A stretch of 20,053 nucleotides of DNA from an uncultured Bacilli bacterium (GTDB lineage: Bacteria; Bacillota_I; Bacilli_A; RF39; UBA660): contig CAKOHL010000011.1 of assembly GCA_934085635.1 (NCBI GenBank), forward strand, positions 1-20,053. The letters run 5' to 3'. The first letter of the stretch is position 1, and each line of letters begins with the position of its first letter. The notes beneath the pieces were generated by a model, which was not told the origin of the DNA, did no database searches, and saw only the letters and a program-made list of their open reading frames with translations. Shown here one piece after another: positions 7,108 to 14,037 of this stretch. Both the position numbers and the translations under genes were made by a program.

Positions 7108-8775
7108 CTTTTTTGTATCAAATATCATTGGCATTATAATTGGTCTTCTTCCTGTTGTTTCAATTATATATGAATTAAGTTCAAGTATTAATCTATTTTT
7201 TAAATCTGTTAAAGTATAGTTTGGTTTAATAAGTTCTAAATTAACTATACTTTTAACTTTATTTTGTATACTATTTAATAATTCTTGATTTTCATTTACT
7301 ACTACAAATCCACGAGTTGTTACATTAGGGTCAATTACTAACTTATTTTTATTTGTATCAATATTTAATATTACAACTAATACACCATCAGTACTCATTA
7401 TTTTTCTATCTCTTATAATAGAAGAACCTATATCTCCAATTCTTTTACCATCAACATATATATCATTAATAGGTATAGATTTAGCACGTCTTACACCATT
7501 TTTACTTATTGCAAGCATATCTCCATTTTTACATATAAATGAATGTTCTTTATCTATTCCACATTCTTCTGCAAGTTCAGTTGCGCTTTTAAGCATTCTG
7601 TATTCTCCGTGAACTGGCATAAAGTATTCTGGTCTAATTAATCTAAATAATAATTTTAATTCATCTTGTTTAGCATGTCCACTTGTATGAACATTTGCAT
7701 CATCACTTGTTGTATACACAGTTGCGCCTTTTAAATATAATTTATTAATTACTCTGTTAATACTTAATGCATTACCTGGAATAGCACTGCTTGAGAAGAT
7801 TACTGTATCTTCTGGCATAAGTTTAATATTATTATCAATTCCATTAGCTATTCTTGAAAGAGCAGCTAGTGGTTCACCTTGACTTCCTGTACAAAGTAAG
7901 CATACGTTTTGTGGTTTACTTCTGTTAGCTTCATCACTTGTTATAAATACACTCTTATCTGTAATTAATCCACAACTTTTTGCTATTTCAATACTATTAA
8001 CCATACTTCTACCAAATACTGCTATTTTTCTATTATTTTTAATACAAGTATCAATTATATGAACTAGTCTATAAATATTAGAAGCAAATGTTGCTAATAT
8101 TATTCTACCTTTACAACTTCTAAAGATATCAAATAATGCTTCATCAACATCACTTTCACTTGTAGAAAAACCAGGTACTAATGCATTAGTGCTATCGCTT
8201 AATAAAAGTTTAACACCTTCATCACCAAGTCTAGTCATTTTACTAAAATTAGCAATTGGACCGATTGGAGTTAAATCAAACTTAAAGTCTCCAGTTGTAA
8301 CTATTCTTCCATTAGGACTTAATATACTTATTCCATAACTATCAGGAATCGAGTGGGTAGTTCTAAAAAACTCTATTTTAAAATGTTTAAAACTTGGCTT
8401 AGTATCTTCATTAAATATAACAACATTATTATAAGCTACACCTCTGTCATCAAGTTTTTTCTTTATTAACTCAGCTGCTACTTTAGGAGCATATATAATA
8501 GGTATATTAACATGGGTTAGTAAATAAGGTATACCTCCAATGTGGTCTTCGTGCCCGTGAGTTATAAATAATCCTTTAATTTTAGACTCATTTTCCTTTA
8601 AAAATGTATAATCTGCTAAGACATAATCTATACCAGGTAAATTATCTTCTGGAAACATTACTCCAGCATCTATAACTATTATTTCATCATCGTGCATAAT
8701 TGCATACATATTTTTTCCGACTTCTCCAAGTCCACCCAAAGCGAACACAAAAGTCTCTTTCTCTTCTGTTATCAT
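7093..8775 (-). CDS. rnjA: Ribonuclease J1
   Basis: Metallo-beta-lactamase/beta-CASP ribonuclease with 5'-to-3' exonuclease and endonuclease activity in mRNA decay and rRNA maturation. 560 residues, as expected. Zinc-binding motifs are present: HGHEDHIGG (73-81), H141 in TTHSIPDS, D163 in TGDFKF, then the beta-CASP motifs SGHAKQ (365-370) and PVHGEYRM (387-394). The intact HGHEDH favours the catalytically competent J1, since J2 proteins degenerate this motif. GGAGG on the minus strand (complement of 8783-8787) lies a few bases before the ATG at 8775. It is transcribed divergently from ftsY and converges on the PHP gene. Confidence 0.95.
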   Translation of the reverse strand: MITEEKETFVFALGGLGEVGKNMYAIMHDDEIIVIDAGVMFPEDNLPGIDYVLADYTFLKENESKIKGLFITHGHEDHIGGIPYLLTHVNIPIIYAPKVAAELIKKKLDDRGVAYNNVVIFNEDTKPSFKHFKIEFFRTTHSIPDSYGISILSPNGRIVTTGDFKFDLTPIGPIANFSKMTRLGDEGVKLLLSDSTNALVPGFSTSESDVDEALFDIFRSCKGRIILATFASNIYRLVHIIDTCIKNNRKIAVFGRSMVNSIEIAKSCGLITDKSVFITSDEANRSKPQNVCLLCTGSQGEPLAALSRIANGIDNNIKLMPEDTVIFSSSAIPGNALSINRVINKLYLKGATVYTTSDDANVHTSGHAKQDELKLLFRLIRPEYFMPVHGEYRMLKSATELAEECGIDKEHSFICKNGDMLAISKNGVRRAKSIPINDIYVDGKRIGDIGSSIIRDRKIMSTDGVLVVILNIDTNKNKLVIDPNVTTRGFVVVNENQELLNSIQNKVKSIVNLELIKPNYTLTDLKNRLILELNSYIIETTGRRPIIMPMIFDTKKKSQI

Positions 8776-8821
8776 AAAAATTCCTCCGTTTTCTTTTAAA
8801 ATGAAATATAAAGTAATATTA

Positions 8822-8850
8822 ATTATACTACAAAAAACCTTATTTGTCTA
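8822..8850 (-). promoter_or_regulatory. rnjA promoter (minus strand)
   Basis: On the minus strand, TAGACA (complement of 8845-8850), a 17-base spacer and a perfect TATAAT (complement of 8822-8827). The -35 lies about 20 bases upstream of the ftsY -10 on the other strand, so the two divergent promoters share DNA. Confidence 0.75.
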
Positions 8851-8868
8851 GCACTAAGATAAAACTCA

Positions 8869-8877
8869 TGTTATAAT
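8869..8877 (+). promoter_or_regulatory. ftsY promoter, extended -10
   Basis: TGTTATAAT is a perfect extended -10 element, 20 bases before the ftsY ATG. No good -35 exists at the right distance; the region where it would be holds the rnjA -35 on the opposite strand. Confidence 0.65.
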
Positions 8878-8897
8878 GGATAAGAGGATGGTGCGTG

Positions 8898-9866
8898 ATG
8901 GGAATACTTGATAAATTAAAAAATATAGTAAAAAGTGATAAGAAAAAAGAAGTAGAAAAGTATGATGAAGGGCTTACTAAGACTAGAGATGACTTTGTTA
9001 ATAAACTTAACTTACTTGGTATAAAATATACTAAAATTGATGAAAAATTTTTTGAAGAGTTAGAAGAAATACTTATAATGGCTGATTTAGGTACTAAGAC
9101 TACTTTCAAATTTATGGATAAATTAAGGAAAAGAGTTAAAGAAGAACATATTACTGATTTTAATTATTTAAAAGAAGTTATTGTAGATGAGTTATTTATG
9201 ATTTATGTTAATGGGGAAGTTTTATCTAGTAAGATTAATTATAATAGTGAAGGGGTAACAACTATACTTTTTGTTGGTGTTAATGGTGTAGGTAAAACTA
9301 CTAGTATTGCTAAACTTGCTTCTAAAATGGTTAGTGAAGGCAAAAAAGTAATGCTTATAGGCGCTGATACATACAGAGCAGGAGCTGTTACACAACTTAA
9401 TGAATGGGCTAATAGAATTGGTACTATGTTTTATGGTAAAGATACAGCTGATCCTTCTAGTGTAGTATTTGATGGATTAGAAGAAGCTATTCGTAATAAT
9501 GCTGATGTTGTACTTATTGATACTGCCGGTAGACTTCAGAATAAACAAAACTTAATGAATGAACTTGAGAAAATTAAAAGAGTTATTGAAAAGAAAACTG
9601 GTAGAAAAGTTGATGAGACACTTTTAGTAATTGATGCATCTACTGGACAAAATGGTATAAGTCAGGCTGTTAGTTTTAAAGAAATATGCGATATTACAGG
9701 AATTGTTTTAACTAAACTAGATGGTACAGCTAAAGGTGGGATAGTGCTTTCTATTAAAGATGTAGTGGGAATTCCAGTTAAGTTTGTTGGCTTTGGAGAA
9801 AAAGCAAGTGATATGATTCCGTTTGATATAGAAAAATATATTTATGGATTATTTAAGGAGTGGTAG
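8898..9866 (+). CDS. ftsY: Signal recognition particle receptor FtsY
   Basis: SRP-receptor GTPase that docks ribosome-nascent-chain complexes at the membrane. 322 residues: a short basic/amphipathic N-terminus (MGILDKLKNIVKS) able to bind membrane, an N domain, and a G domain with GVNGVGKTTSIAKL (about 127-140), DTYRAGA (147-153), DTAGR (208-212) and TKLDGTAKGG (282-291). The acidic A domain of E. coli FtsY is absent, as in Bacillus. The ATG at 8898 is preferred over the GTG three bases earlier: AGAGG (8883-8887) serves either, and MGILDKL is the typical start. It ends in TAG at 9864-9866, overlapping the ribosome binding region of the next gene, so the three genes ftsY, nudix and ylxM-like form one operon. 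Confidence 0.95.
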   Translation: MGILDKLKNIVKSDKKKEVEKYDEGLTKTRDDFVNKLNLLGIKYTKIDEKFFEELEEILIMADLGTKTTFKFMDKLRKRVKEEHITDFNYLKEVIVDELFMIYVNGEVLSSKINYNSEGVTTILFVGVNGVGKTTSIAKLASKMVSEGKKVMLIGADTYRAGAVTQLNEWANRIGTMFYGKDTADPSSVVFDGLEEAIRNNADVVLIDTAGRLQNKQNLMNELEKIKRVIEKKTGRKVDETLLVIDASTGQNGISQAVSFKEICDITGIVLTKLDGTAKGGIVLSIKDVVGIPVKFVGFGEKASDMIPFDIEKYIYGLFKEW

Positions 9867-9868
9867 TA

Positions 9869-10396
9869 GTGAGTGAAGAGAAGTTAATATATGATGGATA
9901 TGTAAAAATATATGATGTTAAAAGAGAAAGAAATGGTGTTACTGAAGAATTTACTAAAGTTCATTTAAGAGGCGCAAGTGCGGGAATTGTTATAAATGAA
10001 GAAGGTAAAATGGCTTTAGTTACTCAATATAGACCTATAATTGGTTCAGTTACTTTAGAAGTCCCAGCAGGTACTTTAGATAAAGCTATTTCTAATAAAG
10101 ATATTATAATTGAAGAGTTGGAAGAAGAATGTGGTATACTTAGAGAAAATATTATATCTATAACAGATGAACCTGTTCTAACTTATAAAATAATTGAAAA
10201 TATGTCTGATGGAGAAATGCATATTTACTTAATAAATGTTAAAACAGCAGATACTAAACCTAAAGATGAAGATGATGTTGATGAAGTTAATTTTTATACT
10301 TTAGAAGAAATAGAAGAACTTATTAAAAATAGAGTTGTTACTGATCCTAAAACTCTTATAAGTTATTTTCTATATAAGGATATGATAAAATGTTAG
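9869..10396 (+). CDS. NUDIX hydrolase (ADP-ribose pyrophosphatase-like) with altered Nudix box
   Basis: 175 residues. The fold is recognisable: an N-terminal strand pair like those of ADP-ribose pyrophosphatases, VTLEVPAGTL (61-70) and a 23-residue Nudix box from G68 to I90 with exact family spacing. The box keeps the catalytic/metal glutamates of the E-U-x-E-E-x-G-U half (E83, E86, E87, G89), but two consensus positions differ: the Glu of G-x5-E is I74 and the Arg of R-E is E82. Hydrolysis of a nucleoside-diphosphate-sugar such as ADP-ribose is the family expectation; the changes make activity uncertain. AAGGAG (9855-9860) points to the GTG at 9869; the in-frame GTG at 9860 overlaps that binding site. 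It overlaps the next gene by seven bases. Confidence 0.78.
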   Translation: MSEEKLIYDGYVKIYDVKRERNGVTEEFTKVHLRGASAGIVINEEGKMALVTQYRPIIGSVTLEVPAGTLDKAISNKDIIIEELEEECGILRENIISITDEPVLTYKIIENMSDGEMHIYLINVKTADTKPKDEDDVDEVNFYTLEEIEELIKNRVVTDPKTLISYFLYKDMIKC

Positions 10397-10698
10397 AAAG
10401 AGATAAAATAATTGGACTTTATGAAATTTATAAAAACTTATTAACTGATAAACAAAGAGACTATTTTGAAAATTATTACTATGAAGATTTATCATTAAGT
10501 GAAATAGCTGAAAACTTTGAAGTTAGTAAGACTATAGTTAGTAAGACATTAAAACAGGTAGAGAGTAAACTTACTGAATTAGAAGAAACTTTAAGATTAA
10601 ACAAAATATATGATGACTTAGTAAACTTAAAAAATAATATTAATATAAATGATAAAAATAAAATTGAAAAAATAATTGAAGATAACTTTAAAATATGA
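10390..10698 (+). CDS. ylxM: YlxM-like helix-turn-helix protein (UPF0122)
   Basis: 102 residues. The N-terminal half, LLTDKQRDYFENYYYEDLSLSEIAENFEVSKTIVSKTLKQVE in segments at about 17-58, matches the YlxM family: a sigma-70 region 4-like helix-turn-helix (DLSLSEIAENFEVSKTIVSK). The rest is a charged helical tail. YlxM is encoded with the SRP genes in many Gram-positives, usually next to ffh, and is thought to modulate SRP function. Here it sits in the ftsY operon, overlapping the NUDIX gene by seven bases, with no ffh in the window. The stop is TGA at 10696-10698. Confidence 0.85.
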   Translation: MLERDKIIGLYEIYKNLLTDKQRDYFENYYYEDLSLSEIAENFEVSKTIVSKTLKQVESKLTELEETLRLNKIYDDLVNLKNNININDKNKIEKIIEDNFKI

Positions 10699-10705
10699 TA
10701 ATTTT

Positions 10706-10893
10706 TTAACTGTAGAAGATATACGAATTAGTACATTTTAATTTGCAAGTCTTCAAAAAAATAAGGACAAGTGATAAATATGAAAAACAACAGTTTAGTA
10801 CGAAATATTGTACTTGGAGATGGGACTACTTCTAAGTAAGATAAACCCTAGTTGTTTTTCATATACTTTAAAGTGATAGAATGGTTCTATCAT
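10706..10893 (+). ncRNA. Structured RNA/leader element, copy 1
   Basis: This element fills most of the ylxM-rpsP gap and is closely similar along its whole length to 19401-19592. Predicted parts are: a 5' hairpin (GAAGAT 10715-10720 with GTCTTC 10749-10754, inside it CGAATT 10724-10729 with AATTTG 10740-10745); a conserved single-stranded AAAAAAATAAGGAC; a 14-bp perfect long-range stem (10778-10791 with 10851-10864) enclosing AGTAC/GTACT and GGG/CCC pairings; and a terminal hairpin TGATAGAA (10874-10881) with TTCTATCA (10885-10892). The last hairpin lacks a strong T run here. A 19-codon ORF lies inside. I cannot assign it to a known RNA family: it lacks SRP RNA, 6S or tmRNA landmarks. Confidence 0.65.
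10780..10839 (+). CDS. Leader peptide candidate in element copy 1 (19 aa)
   Basis: ATG at 10780 opens a 19-codon frame, MKNNSLVRNIVLGDGTTSK, ending in TAA at 10837-10839. The start codon lies in the 5' arm of the long stem, and the stop lies 11 bases before its 3' arm. AAGGAC 12 to 17 bases upstream could act as a weak binding site. Compared with copy 2, several differences in the shared part are silent (AGT/AGC, TTA/CTA, CTT/CTG), which favours translation, but the sample is tiny. It may be only an RNA feature. Confidence 0.35.
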   Translation: MKNNSLVRNIVLGDGTTSK

Positions 10894-10964
10894 TGATTGA
10901 TTTGGATTTGTAACCTTAATATTTCCTTATGTTTTTTAGATTTATAAGTGTTAACCAAAAAAGG

Positions 10965-10993
10965 TTGACATCTTTTTGATTTAGTGATAATAT
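10965..10993 (+). promoter_or_regulatory. rpsP-khpA promoter with overlapping inverted repeat
   Basis: TTGACA (10965-10970), a 17-base spacer and extended -10 TGATAATAT (10985-10993). An inverted repeat, GTTAACC (10950-10956), AAAAAA, GGTTGAC (10963-10969), overlaps the -35. It could be an operator, or a weak terminator for transcripts from the left because TCTTTTTG follows. Confidence 0.78.
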
Positions 10994-11020
10994 TATGTAT
11001 AGAAAGAGGAGGAATGTATT

Positions 11021-11287
11021 ATGGTAAAATTAAGACTTAAGAGAATGGGTTCTAAGAAGAGACCTTTTTATAGAATAGTTGCTGCTGATAGTCGTGGTAG
11101 AAGAGATGGAAGTTTTATTGAACTTATTGGTACTTATAGTCCACTTGAGGATTCTAAGATTAATATCAATGAAGAAGTTGCTCTTAAATGGCTAAATATG
11201 GGTGCAGCTCCAACTGATACTGTTAAAAATCTATTAAGCAAGGCTGGAGTTATGAAGAAATTTCACGACTCTAAGATGAGCAAGTAA
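11021..11287 (+). CDS. rpsP: 30S ribosomal protein S16
   Basis: 88 residues, full length for bacterial S16. The N-terminal MVKLRLKRMGSKKRPFYRIV, then ADSRGRRDGSFIELIGTYSP and the later NMGAAPTDTVKNLLSKAG, are diagnostic. S16 is a small-subunit assembly protein. AGAGGAGG (11005-11012) precedes the ATG by eight bases. The TAA stop overlaps the next ATG by one base (TAATG), so KhpA is translationally coupled. The usual downstream genes rimM, trmD and rplS are not here. Confidence 0.98.
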   Translation: MVKLRLKRMGSKKRPFYRIVAADSRGRRDGSFIELIGTYSPLEDSKININEEVALKWLNMGAAPTDTVKNLLSKAGVMKKFHDSKMSK

Positions 11288-11529
11288 TGAGTATTGAAGA
11301 GTTTGCTGAGTACCTAGTTACTAATATCGCTAAGGAGCCTGATTTAGTTAAGGTTAAAAGATTTGAAACTGAGGAAGGTAATATTCTTGAAGTTTTAGTT
11401 AGTGAAAGCGATATGCCACGTGTAATAGGTAGGCAAGGAGCAGTGGCAAGTTCAATTAAGACATTAGTACAAGCAAAAGCTTATAATGATGGTATTAAGA
11501 ATATAAAGATTAACATTGATTCATTTTAA
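11287..11529 (+). CDS. khpA: RNA-binding KH-domain protein KhpA
   Basis: 80 residues, one KH domain typical of the KhpA (YlqC) family, which usually acts with KhpB in small-RNA and cell-division-related regulation. The RNA-binding GxxG loop is V-I-G-R-Q-G (G48-R-Q-G51) in a context of MPRVIGRQGAVASSIKTLV (43-61). The position directly after rpsP is the conserved one in Firmicutes. The start shares its A with the rpsP stop, and the stop lies in the loop of the terminator. Confidence 0.93.
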   Translation: MSIEEFAEYLVTNIAKEPDLVKVKRFETEEGNILEVLVSESDMPRVIGRQGAVASSIKTLVQAKAYNDGIKNIKINIDSF

Positions 11530-11543
11530 TGTTAATTTTTTTT
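11509..11543 (+). terminator. rpsP-khpA terminator
   Basis: A perfect 9-bp stem, ATTAACATT (11509-11517) with AATGTTAAT (11528-11536), 10-base loop, then eight T residues. The left arm is within the khpA coding region. Confidence 0.88.
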
Positions 11544-11599
11544 AGTTATCAACAAGTTTTAAATTATTAATGTGTTTGCTAGAAATTGACTTAATTATG

Positions 11600-11608
11600 T
11601 GGTACACT
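11600..11608 (+). promoter_or_regulatory. recD2 promoter candidate, extended -10
   Basis: TGGTACACT fits an extended -10. The predicted first transcribed base, seven after the element's end, is the A of the ATG at 11615. TTGACT at 11586-11591 is too close to be its -35. Confidence 0.45.
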
Positions 11609-11614
11609 TTATTT

Positions 11615-13780
11615 ATGAGTGAGAATTATATTAAAGGAAATGTGGTTAAGATTTTGTATCAGAGTTCAACTGGCTATAAGGTTGGGCTTTTTAAGGTTAA
11701 GGAAGCTCTTGGGGAAGCTGAGAATTATTTGAATAAGACTTTAACTTTTACTGGTAATTTTATGCCTCTTAATAATGAACTTACTTATAAGTTTACTGGT
11801 TATTTAATAAATCACGCGAGGTTTGGAGTGCAGTTTAATGTAACTAGTTATGAAAGTGTTATACCTAGTAATATAGATGGACTTGTAATGTATTTGAGTA
11901 GTGGTATTTTTAAAGGTATTGGACCTAAAACTGCTAAAGCTATTGTGGATGTATTTAAAGAAGAAACTATAAGTGAGATTAAAAATGGTAATCCTGTTTT
12001 AGCTAAGATAAAGGGTATGACTTTAAAGAAAGCTAGTGAACTTACTAAGAAGATAAATGAATATGATAAAGATCAGGAACTTATTTTAGAATTTAATAAG
12101 ATGGGCTTTACTACTGAAGAGTGTTTGAGAATAGTTAATAAGTATAAGAGTAGATGTTTTGATATTATAAATAATAATATTTATTTACTTGAGAATGATA
12201 TTAATTTTTTAAAGCTTGATAATGTGTTTTTAAAGATGCACGAAGAGAATGAACTTGTTAGAGTAAATGCTCTTATTAAGTATGTTATAAAGAATTTATG
12301 TTATGAAACTGGTAATACTATTGTTTCAACTGATAGTGTATTTTTGAATGTTAATAAGTATTTTAGTGAAAGTATATCTTCTGGTTTATTTTTGAATTCA
12401 TTAGATGAGCTTATTAGTAATGATGAGGTTATTAAGGTAAATGATATGTTAACTCTTGAAATGTTTTATTCTGCAGAGAGAAATATTGCTGATACTATTA
12501 AGAATCTTTTAAAGAGAAGTACTTTGATTAGTGAAGAAGAGATAGATAATAGAATAAGTGTATATGAAGAGAAGAATAAGATTAAGTTTAATGATGAGCA
12601 GAAGAGTGCGATTAAAGGGAGCCTTATTAATAATTTCTTTATTATTACAGGTGGACCTGGTACTGGTAAGACTACTATTATTAAGGCAATAGTAGATATT
12701 TATGAAGATATGAATTTTGATACAGAGTTAGAGGATATTACTTTGCTTGCTCCGACTGGGCGTGCTAGTAAGAGAATTACTGAAAGTGTAAAGAGAAAAT
12801 CTAGTACTATTCATAAGTTTTTGAAGTGGAATAAAGAAACTAAAGAGTTTAGTGTTAATAGATTTAATCCTTCTTTTACTAAGTTAGTTATTGTTGATGA
12901 AGCAAGTATGATAGATATATTTTTATTTAATAGTTTACTTGATGCACTTAGGGAAAATGTTAAATTAATATTAGTTGGAGATAAACATCAGCTTCCTAGT
13001 ATAGCGCCTGGTAATGTTTTAGGAGATTTGTTAAATATAGTGGAAATACCTAAAATATATTTAGAGGAGATATATAGAACTAAAAAGGATTCATATATTA
13101 TTCCACTTGCTAATCAAATTAAAAATAAGGTAATGTTTAATGAAGTCCCTTCTAGTTATTCAGATTTTAAATTTATTAATTCTCCTGATATACTTATTAA
13201 GAAATATTTAGAAGAAGTTGTTACTAAGGCAAGAGATAAGAAATTAAATATTGATAATTTTCAGGTATTAATTCCTATGTATAAGGGAGAGAATGGTATA
13301 GAGAATATTAACAGGCTTATGCAAGATATTTTTAATCCTAGGAGTATGCTTAGGAAAGAGATTGAAATAAAAGGGACTCTTTATAGAGAAGGAGATAAGG
13401 TTTTACAACTTGTTAATGATGTGGATAATAATATTTATAATGGGGATGTTGGATATATTAAAAGAATAACATTAGGTAGTAGTCCACTTATAGATATAGA
13501 GTACACTGACCACGTAGTTAATTATAAGAGAGGTAAGTTTGAAGAGTTTACTTTGGCATACGCTGTTAGTGTTCATAAAAGTCAGGGTAGTGAGTATGAT
13601 AATGTTATATTAGTTATGCCTAGTAATATGAAGAGAATGCTTTATAATAAGCTTATTTATACGGCTGTTACACGTGCTAAAAAGAGTCTTGTTATAATTG
13701 GTAATTTAGATAGTTTTAATTATAGTGTACAAACTGATTATAGTGAGAATAGAAAAACAAGTTTAAATTCATTTTTTTAG
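11615..13780 (+). CDS. recD2: RecD2-type SF1 helicase (YrrC)
   Basis: A 5'-to-3' DNA helicase of the RecBC-independent RecD2 family, acting in DNA repair. 721 residues from the preferred start. Order: N-terminal OB-like region (YIKGNVVKILYQSSTGY), helix-hairpin-helix repeats (SSGIFKGIGPKTAKAIV, then KIKGMTLKKASEL), Walker A GGPGTGKTT (346-354), the motif LAPTGRASKRI, Walker B with DEAS (428-431), VGDKHQLPSIAPGNV, and C-terminal VSVHKSQGSEYDNVI and YTAVTRAKKSL. The frame is open back to an ATG at 11570, but family proteins begin close to YIKG, so ATG 11615 (MSENYIKG) is more likely. No Shine-Dalgarno sequence precedes any candidate start, and the putative promoter would make the mRNA leaderless. 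As in B. subtilis, an AI-2E gene and alaS follow. Confidence 0.93.
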   Translation: MSENYIKGNVVKILYQSSTGYKVGLFKVKEALGEAENYLNKTLTFTGNFMPLNNELTYKFTGYLINHARFGVQFNVTSYESVIPSNIDGLVMYLSSGIFKGIGPKTAKAIVDVFKEETISEIKNGNPVLAKIKGMTLKKASELTKKINEYDKDQELILEFNKMGFTTEECLRIVNKYKSRCFDIINNNIYLLENDINFLKLDNVFLKMHEENELVRVNALIKYVIKNLCYETGNTIVSTDSVFLNVNKYFSESISSGLFLNSLDELISNDEVIKVNDMLTLEMFYSAERNIADTIKNLLKRSTLISEEEIDNRISVYEEKNKIKFNDEQKSAIKGSLINNFFIITGGPGTGKTTIIKAIVDIYEDMNFDTELEDITLLAPTGRASKRITESVKRKSSTIHKFLKWNKETKEFSVNRFNPSFTKLVIVDEASMIDIFLFNSLLDALRENVKLILVGDKHQLPSIAPGNVLGDLLNIVEIPKIYLEEIYRTKKDSYIIPLANQIKNKVMFNEVPSSYSDFKFINSPDILIKKYLEEVVTKARDKKLNIDNFQVLIPMYKGENGIENINRLMQDIFNPRSMLRKEIEIKGTLYREGDKVLQLVNDVDNNIYNGDVGYIKRITLGSSPLIDIEYTDHVVNYKRGKFEEFTLAYAVSVHKSQGSEYDNVILVMPSNMKRMLYNKLIYTAVTRAKKSLVIIGNLDSFNYSVQTDYSENRKTSLNSFF

Positions 13781-13826
13781 TATATTATTTTAGATATTGG
13801 ACAAGATAATAACGAGAGGTGAAATG

Positions 13827-13955
13827 ATGAAAAACGTTATGTTTATGTTAGGTGGAGTTGGAGTAGGACTTTTGGCATCTAAATATGGTAAAGATATTAA
13901 AAAAGCGATGAAAAAAGGTAAGAAAACTGCTACTAATATGATGAAGGGCTATTAA
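13827..13955 (+). CDS. Small membrane protein, YrzQ/DUF3918-like by position
   Basis: A 42-residue ORF, MKNVMFMLGGVGVGLLASKY followed by a very basic tail with six lysine pairs or triplets and ending KGY. One glycine-rich transmembrane segment (about 4-18) is followed by the basic, presumably cytoplasmic tail. GAGG (13816-13819) is seven bases before the second of two tandem ATGs, hence the start chosen. A protein of similar size and character (YrzQ, DUF3918) lies between recD2 and the AI-2E gene in B. subtilis, so the position supports it. No function is known to me. A hairpin overlapping the stop ends the transcript. Confidence 0.7.
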   Translation: MKNVMFMLGGVGVGLLASKYGKDIKKAMKKGKKTATNMMKGY

Positions 13956-13970
13956 TGGGCTCTTTTATTT
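13945..13970 (+). terminator. Terminator after the small membrane protein
   Basis: AGGGCT (13945-13950) can pair with GGCTCT (13958-13963) with two G-U wobbles, followed by TTTTATTT. The stem is short, so it may be leaky. Confidence 0.5.
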
Positions 13971-14037
13971 TAGGAAAAAGTACATTTTTCTTTATTTTGG
14001 ACGTATAATTTGATAGAATAAATCTAGGTGGTTAAAT

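Noticed and set aside
10706..10893. SRP RNA, 6S RNA, tmRNA or a known riboswitch as identity of the element
   Set aside because: The SRP GGAAG/GNAR core, tmRNA tRNA-like ends and 6S long-hairpin layout are absent, and I could not match the conserved segments to any riboswitch I know.
11570..11614. Upstream ATG as start of recD2
   Set aside because: It adds 15 residues not expected in the family, has no binding site, and the probable promoter lies inside the added segment.
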